A stretch of 10,118 nucleotides of DNA from MADRE2 sp964397015 (GTDB lineage Bacteria; Desulfobacterota; Desulfobacteria; Desulfobacterales; Desulfobacteraceae), in NCBI GenBank assembly GCA_964397015.1, contig CAYNHL010000130.1:1-10118 (forward strand), read 5' to 3'. Below the pieces are notes generated by a model. That model saw only the letters and a program-made list of their open reading frames with translations, had not been told where the DNA came from and did no database searches. This document shows positions 6,813 through 10,118 of the stretch, in pieces. A program made the translations under genes and the position numbers. Positions within the stretch are counted from its first letter, which is position 1, and every line of letters starts with the position of its first letter.

Positions 6813-8948
6813 ATGATGGCTTTGACACATATGACGGTGGCGGTTTCAGACAGTTTTTTTACCGCTTATTCCCGCCTGCCGAAAAACCAGCAGGCCAAGG
6901 TGATGAATTTTGTCAATAAATTCAGACTGGACCCCACATCCGGCGGCATCAATTATGAGACCCTGAAAAACGTGAAAGACCGCCGTCTCAGATCCGTGCG
7001 CATCGATGACGATTATCGGGGAATCGTATGCAAACCGTCCAAGGGAAGCGTGTATCTGCTGCTGTGGGTGGACAAACATGATGCGGCCTATCAATGGGCA
7101 AGAAACCGGGTGTGTGAAATCAACCCCCTGCTGGGAACAGTGCAGGTGTTTTGTGTGGATGAAACTGTGGATCTTCACAACGACGAACCGGCTGAGGACA
7201 AGAAATCAAACCCGGTGGGTCTGTTCGATGATATCCGGGACCGGGAACTGCTGGTCCTGGGGGTTCCTGAAATCCAGCTGGAAATGATTCGCGGCATTGA
7301 AAGCATGGCCCAGCTCAACGAGATGGTGGACGCGGTCCCGTTCAACGTATTCACCGCCCTGACATGGCTGGCCCAGGGGGAACCGCTGGCAGAGGTCATG
7401 GCCATCCTCACCGAGTGCGGCGGAGAAGAGAAAAAAGCCGTGGATACCGAGGATTTTTCCAAGGCCCTGGAGCACCCCATTTCCCGGCAGCACTTTCAGG
7501 TCGATCCTTCCGAGGATGAATTGGCAAGGATGTTCAACGCGCCTTTGGAAAAATGGCGGGTGTTTCTGCATCCAATGCAACGCAAACTGGTGGAGCGGGA
7601 CTGGAACGGCCCTGTGCGGGTTCTAGGCGGGGCCGGCACTGGGAAAACCGTGGTGGCCATGCATCGGGCCGCCTGGATGGCCGGACAGCTGGCTTCCCTT
7701 TCAACAGAAAAAATCCTGTTCACCACGTTTACCCGGAATCTGGCCACCGATATCGAGGTCAACCTGAAAAAAATTGTATCAGCAGATCAGATGAAACATA
7801 TCGAAGTGGTCAACCTGGACCGCTGGGTATCCGGGTTTCTCAAAAGAAGCGGATATGATCATCGCATTGTATATGATGACCGCACATCAGAATTGTGGAA
7901 AACCGCGTTGACCCTGAAACCGGATGATCCATTGCTGCCGGACAGTTTTTTTCACCAGGAATGGGAACAGATCATCCAGCCGCACGAGATTACATCCTTC
8001 GCCCAGTACGTCAAGGCACCCCGAACCGGCCGGGGAGTCCCCTTGAACCGCAGACAAAGAAAGCAGATATGGCCGGTATTCGAGGAATACCAGATGCTCA
8101 TGGCGGAGCACAATTTGCGGGAACCTGCCGATGCCATGCGGGATGCCCGCCTGCTCATGGAAAAAGAAGGGGCGCAATTGCCCTATACCGCCATCATTGT
8201 GGATGAAGCCCAGGATATGGGTGCCCAAGCCTTCAAGCTGCTCCGGGCCATGGTCCCGGAAACCGCCAATGACCTGTTCATCGTGGGGGATGCCCACCAG
8301 CGGATATACAACAAAAAAGTGGTGCTGGGTCAGTGCGGTATCAAAATCGTTGGCAGAAGCCGGCGCTTGAAGGTGAATTACCGCACCACGGAAGAAACCC
8401 GGCAGTGGGCATCAGGGATCATGGCAGACGTCACTGTGGATGATCTCGACGGTGGAAAGGACAGCCTGTCCGGGTATGTCTCTCTGGTACACGGAACTCC
8501 GCCGACCGTGCTGCACTTCGACACCATGGCCGATGAAGTGTCAGCCATATGTGACCACCTGGAACAGATCCGGGAGACGGATGATATTTTCCGGTCCACC
8601 TGCATGGTGGTCCGGACCAATCAACTCCTGGACGACTATGAAAATGCCCTGACAGATAAAGGAATCCCTGTATACCGGCTGTCAGGATTTGACCCGGAAG
8701 ACCGGTCTCAAAGCGGGGTCCGCCTGGCCACCATGCACCGCGTCAAGGGACTTGAGTTCGATCACGTGATCCTATGCGGTATCAACAAAGGCACCGTGCC
8801 TCTGCCCACCCCGGATCTTACATCAGATGATGTCTCAGTCAAAGAGATGGCCGAAGCCCGGGAGAGATCACTGCTGTTTGTGGCAGCCACCCGGGCCAAG
8901 AAAACCGTGATGGTGACCAGTCATGGAGAAAAGAGTCCTTATCTATAA
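6813..8948 (+). CDS. RelE/ParE-like domain fused to UvrD/Rep-type SF1 helicase
   Basis: A 711-aa protein. Residues 8-105 look like a RelE/ParE-superfamily toxin fold: helix with FFTAYSRLPKNQQAKV, then INYETLKNVKDRRLRSVRIDD, DYRGIV (67-72) and the strand YLLLWVDKHDAAYQWA (81-96). Residues 105-250 are a helical linker. From 250 to the end is a full SF1A helicase: Q-motif HPMQ (253-256), Walker A GGAGTGKT (272-279), motif Ia FTTFTRNLA (303-311), DEAQ (464-467), GDAHQRIY (492-499), NYRTTEE (522-528), TMHRVKGLEF (640-649) and VAATRAK (690-696). It is a predicted ATP-driven 3'-5' DNA translocase. The toxin-like part may bind RNA or ribosomes, bind DNA, or serve only as an adaptor. I recall similar RelE-UvrD fusions as a recurrent architecture of unproven function. 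It lies 16 bases after the DruE-like gene, so co-expression is expected. No frameshift or missing helicase motif is seen. Confidence 0.9.
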   Translation: MMALTHMTVAVSDSFFTAYSRLPKNQQAKVMNFVNKFRLDPTSGGINYETLKNVKDRRLRSVRIDDDYRGIVCKPSKGSVYLLLWVDKHDAAYQWARNRVCEINPLLGTVQVFCVDETVDLHNDEPAEDKKSNPVGLFDDIRDRELLVLGVPEIQLEMIRGIESMAQLNEMVDAVPFNVFTALTWLAQGEPLAEVMAILTECGGEEKKAVDTEDFSKALEHPISRQHFQVDPSEDELARMFNAPLEKWRVFLHPMQRKLVERDWNGPVRVLGGAGTGKTVVAMHRAAWMAGQLASLSTEKILFTTFTRNLATDIEVNLKKIVSADQMKHIEVVNLDRWVSGFLKRSGYDHRIVYDDRTSELWKTALTLKPDDPLLPDSFFHQEWEQIIQPHEITSFAQYVKAPRTGRGVPLNRRQRKQIWPVFEEYQMLMAEHNLREPADAMRDARLLMEKEGAQLPYTAIIVDEAQDMGAQAFKLLRAMVPETANDLFIVGDAHQRIYNKKVVLGQCGIKIVGRSRRLKVNYRTTEETRQWASGIMADVTVDDLDGGKDSLSGYVSLVHGTPPTVLHFDTMADEVSAICDHLEQIRETDDIFRSTCMVVRTNQLLDDYENALTDKGIPVYRLSGFDPEDRSQSGVRLATMHRVKGLEFDHVILCGINKGTVPLPTPDLTSDDVSVKEMAEARERSLLFVAATRAKKTVMVTSHGEKSPYL

Positions 8949-9036
8949 GGTACCACATCATTTCCCTGATAATTGGTGAGATGATGCTGCATCCCCTATA
9001 CCGAAAGATCCATTTTATTAATCAAGGTTATGCATA
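8949..9036. other. 88-base gap with a weak hairpin before the nuclease-like gene
   Basis: Bases 8956-8964 can pair with 8978-8986 (CATCAT with ATGATG, extended by one G-U and two more pairs), leaving a 13-base loop. No T-run follows, so it is a poor intrinsic terminator. The DNA becomes AT-rich after about 8990. AT-rich hexamers just upstream of 9037 could serve as a -10 element, but no convincing -35 partner is visible. The gap marks a likely break from the tight spacing seen between the two helicase genes. Confidence 0.3.
9024..9027 (+). promoter_or_regulatory. Ribosome binding site for the nuclease-like gene
   Basis: AAGG is 9 bases before the ATG at 9037. An ATG at 9030 is in another frame and is not used by the 295-codon frame. 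The site supports 9037 as the start. Confidence 0.45.
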
Positions 9037-9924
9037 ATGGCTAAGCTAAAGACAGATGAAATCCTTCCCGAAGATTTGGTGGAATACCTAAACTCATATT
9101 CAGATTTTAGCTTTGAGCTCGCCGTGCTAAAAATGCTTCGCACAAGTGACATTGATTGCGAGCATGGTGGATACTACGAAGATCCAATTACAAAAAAATC
9201 AAGGGAATTTGATATTCGTGCTATAAAGACTATTCAACAGTATAGAGTGCGTATGGCAATTGAATGCAAAAATGTTCGTGAAAATTTTCCAATACTTATT
9301 TCATGCACTCCACGTCATGAACAAGAAAGTTACCATCAAATAGCTTTTCCTTGTAAGCCGGATTCATATAATTTTAAAAACCCGTTAGATCAGTCCCTGG
9401 CAGCAACTCTTAGTATCTTGCAGGAACATAGTTTTTATAAGGTTGGTGAGCCGGTTGGCAAAAGCACAGCACAAGTCGGAAGAGCTCTGCATGACAACAA
9501 GATTTCAGCAAACGACGATGAGTTCTATGAAAAATGGGGTCAATGTCTCAGTTCAATAGATGACCTTGTCACTCGCATGTATTGGGATGAAGACGGCGAT
9601 AAAAATAATTCTTATTCAGCTGCATTCCCCTTTGTTGTCGTACCGAATGACAGATTATGGATGGTCACTTATGATAATGATGGTAATCGGACTAGTGAAC
9701 CTGTTCCGACTAACCGCTGTTCCTGCTATATTAACAAAGACTACGAGATGGGCAGGACGTCTTTCGGTACTCGAACCTGTTTGTGGCTATCTCACATAGA
9801 GATTGTTACATTTGAAGGCATGAAGACTTTCGTGGAAAAGTATCTGAAGTCTAAAGAGGGAATGGAGAAAATATTTCCGCAAGAAGGGATAATGGAGGCG
9901 CATTACCGTCAAATTAAAAAGTAG
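9037..9924 (+). CDS. PD-(D/E)XK restriction-endonuclease-like protein
   Basis: A 295-aa protein with no signal peptide or membrane segment. The N-terminal third has a textbook PD-(D/E)XK arrangement: E27 in the first helix (FELAVLKML), D59 in REFDIRA, and E75-x-K77 in AIECKN, matching the E...D...ExK metal-binding core of Mrr-like and other type II-like nucleases. The remainder (residues 80-295) is unassigned. It includes GEPVGKSTAQVGR (137-149), a region around EFYEKWGQCLSSIDDL, and a beta-rich stretch FPFVVVPNDRLWMVTY (197-212) with Cys 228, 230 and 248. The DNA is much more AT-rich than the upstream genes: hand count of 9241-9420 gives 65 G/C in 180, against 98 in 180 for 8041-8220. This suggests separate acquisition. 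Being downstream of two helicases, it may supply the cutting activity of the locus or be an independent cargo gene. The fold is fairly sure; specificity and partner are unknown. Confidence 0.85.
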   Translation: MAKLKTDEILPEDLVEYLNSYSDFSFELAVLKMLRTSDIDCEHGGYYEDPITKKSREFDIRAIKTIQQYRVRMAIECKNVRENFPILISCTPRHEQESYHQIAFPCKPDSYNFKNPLDQSLAATLSILQEHSFYKVGEPVGKSTAQVGRALHDNKISANDDEFYEKWGQCLSSIDDLVTRMYWDEDGDKNNSYSAAFPFVVVPNDRLWMVTYDNDGNRTSEPVPTNRCSCYINKDYEMGRTSFGTRTCLWLSHIEIVTFEGMKTFVEKYLKSKEGMEKIFPQEGIMEAHYRQIKK

Positions 9925-9941
9925 TCAGATTGATGTGCACA

Positions 9942-9971
9942 GAGAACGGACTTGAGTTGACATGTTCTCAA
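9942..9971. terminator. Possible weak hairpin between convergent genes
   Basis: GAGAAC (9942-9947) can pair with GTTCTC (9964-9969), with a 16-base loop. An alternative pairing is TTGAG (9952-9956) with CTCAA (9967-9971). It sits in the 62-base gap between two genes that end towards each other, where terminators are expected. No clear T-run follows on either strand, so the call is weak. Confidence 0.22.
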
Positions 9972-9986
9972 AAACAAGAATAGGCT

Positions 9987-10118
9987 TCACTCATGGTCGC
10001 TTTCGTTTTGCTGTTTACCCTTCTCCTTCATCTGCTTGACCTGGTTCCTGCTCGAAAAGATTCTCCGGATATCTTCCACAGTCAGCCCCTGGCGGATGGC
10101 ATCAGTCAGTTTCTCCAG
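9987..10118 (-). CDS. C-terminal end of an unrecognised protein (5' part outside window)
   Basis: On the minus strand a frame enters at 10118 and is open for 43 codons to a TGA whose complement is TCA at 9987-9989. The visible protein begins LEKLTDAIRQGLTVEDIRRI and ends in a very polar, lysine- and glutamine-rich tail (KQMKEKGKQQNESDHE). The segment GLTVEDIRRIF is predicted helical and could be part of a small helix-turn-helix or of a C-terminal helical bundle, but I do not recognise the family. Supporting it as real coding sequence are the uninterrupted frame up to the edge, the protein-like composition, and the return to a more balanced base composition after the AT-rich nuclease gene. It is convergent with that gene, 62 bases away, and therefore belongs to a different transcription unit. 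Confidence 0.6.
   Translation of the reverse strand: MEKLTDAIRQGLTVEDIRRIFSSRNQVKQMKEKGKQQNESDHE

Noticed and set aside
6813..8948. Gabija GajB or housekeeping UvrD/Rep as the identity of the SF1 helicase
   Set aside because: GajB is shorter and paired with an OLD-family GajA, which is absent. UvrD/Rep lack the N-terminal RelE-like domain.
8956..8986. Intrinsic terminator after the SF1 helicase gene
   Set aside because: The stem is AT-rich with a G-U pair and has no T-run behind it, so termination cannot be supported.
9925..9986. Insertion-sequence end or attachment site between the convergent genes
   Set aside because: No target duplication, transposase, tRNA end or terminal inverted repeat is visible, only short hairpins.

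Overview
The window holds one long plus-strand gene block that looks like a bacterial defence or accessory island, plus the C-terminal end of a convergent minus-strand gene at the right edge. No rRNA, tRNA, CRISPR array, transposase or integrase gene is visible. The host cannot be fixed from the sequence. Positions 1-8948 are moderately GC-rich, with Shine-Dalgarno-like starts of Gram-negative type. My impression is a proteobacterial or Desulfobacterota-like host, with low confidence.

Layout from left to right: (1) the 3' part of a small HigA/XRE-type antitoxin-like HTH gene (1-316), cut by the window edge; (2) a very large gene (371-6796, 2141 aa) for a superfamily 2 DEAD/DEAH-type helicase with a DUF1998/MZB zinc module and a C-terminal PD-(D/E)XK/Vsr-like segment. 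It resembles the DruE hallmark protein of Druantia defence systems in size and architecture; (3) 16 bases downstream, a 711-aa protein (6813-8948) that fuses an N-terminal RelE/ParE-like toxin fold to a complete UvrD/Rep-type superfamily 1 helicase; (4) after an 88-base gap, a 295-aa protein (9037-9924) with a clear PD-(D/E)XK nuclease signature, in markedly more AT-rich DNA; (5) the last 43 codons of an unrecognised minus-strand gene (9987-10118).

Genes 2 and 3 are almost certainly co-transcribed. An SF2 helicase with a nuclease-like tail, an SF1 helicase with a toxin-like domain, and a separate restriction-endonuclease-like protein together suggest a multi-component system acting on foreign DNA. 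The known Druantia partners (DruA-D, DruF/G/M, DruH) and the DISARM partners (DrmB, DrmC, methyltransferases) are not in this window. The combination is therefore either an undescribed variant built on a DruE-like core or a known system whose other genes lie outside the window. The defence role is inferred from domain content and has not been shown.
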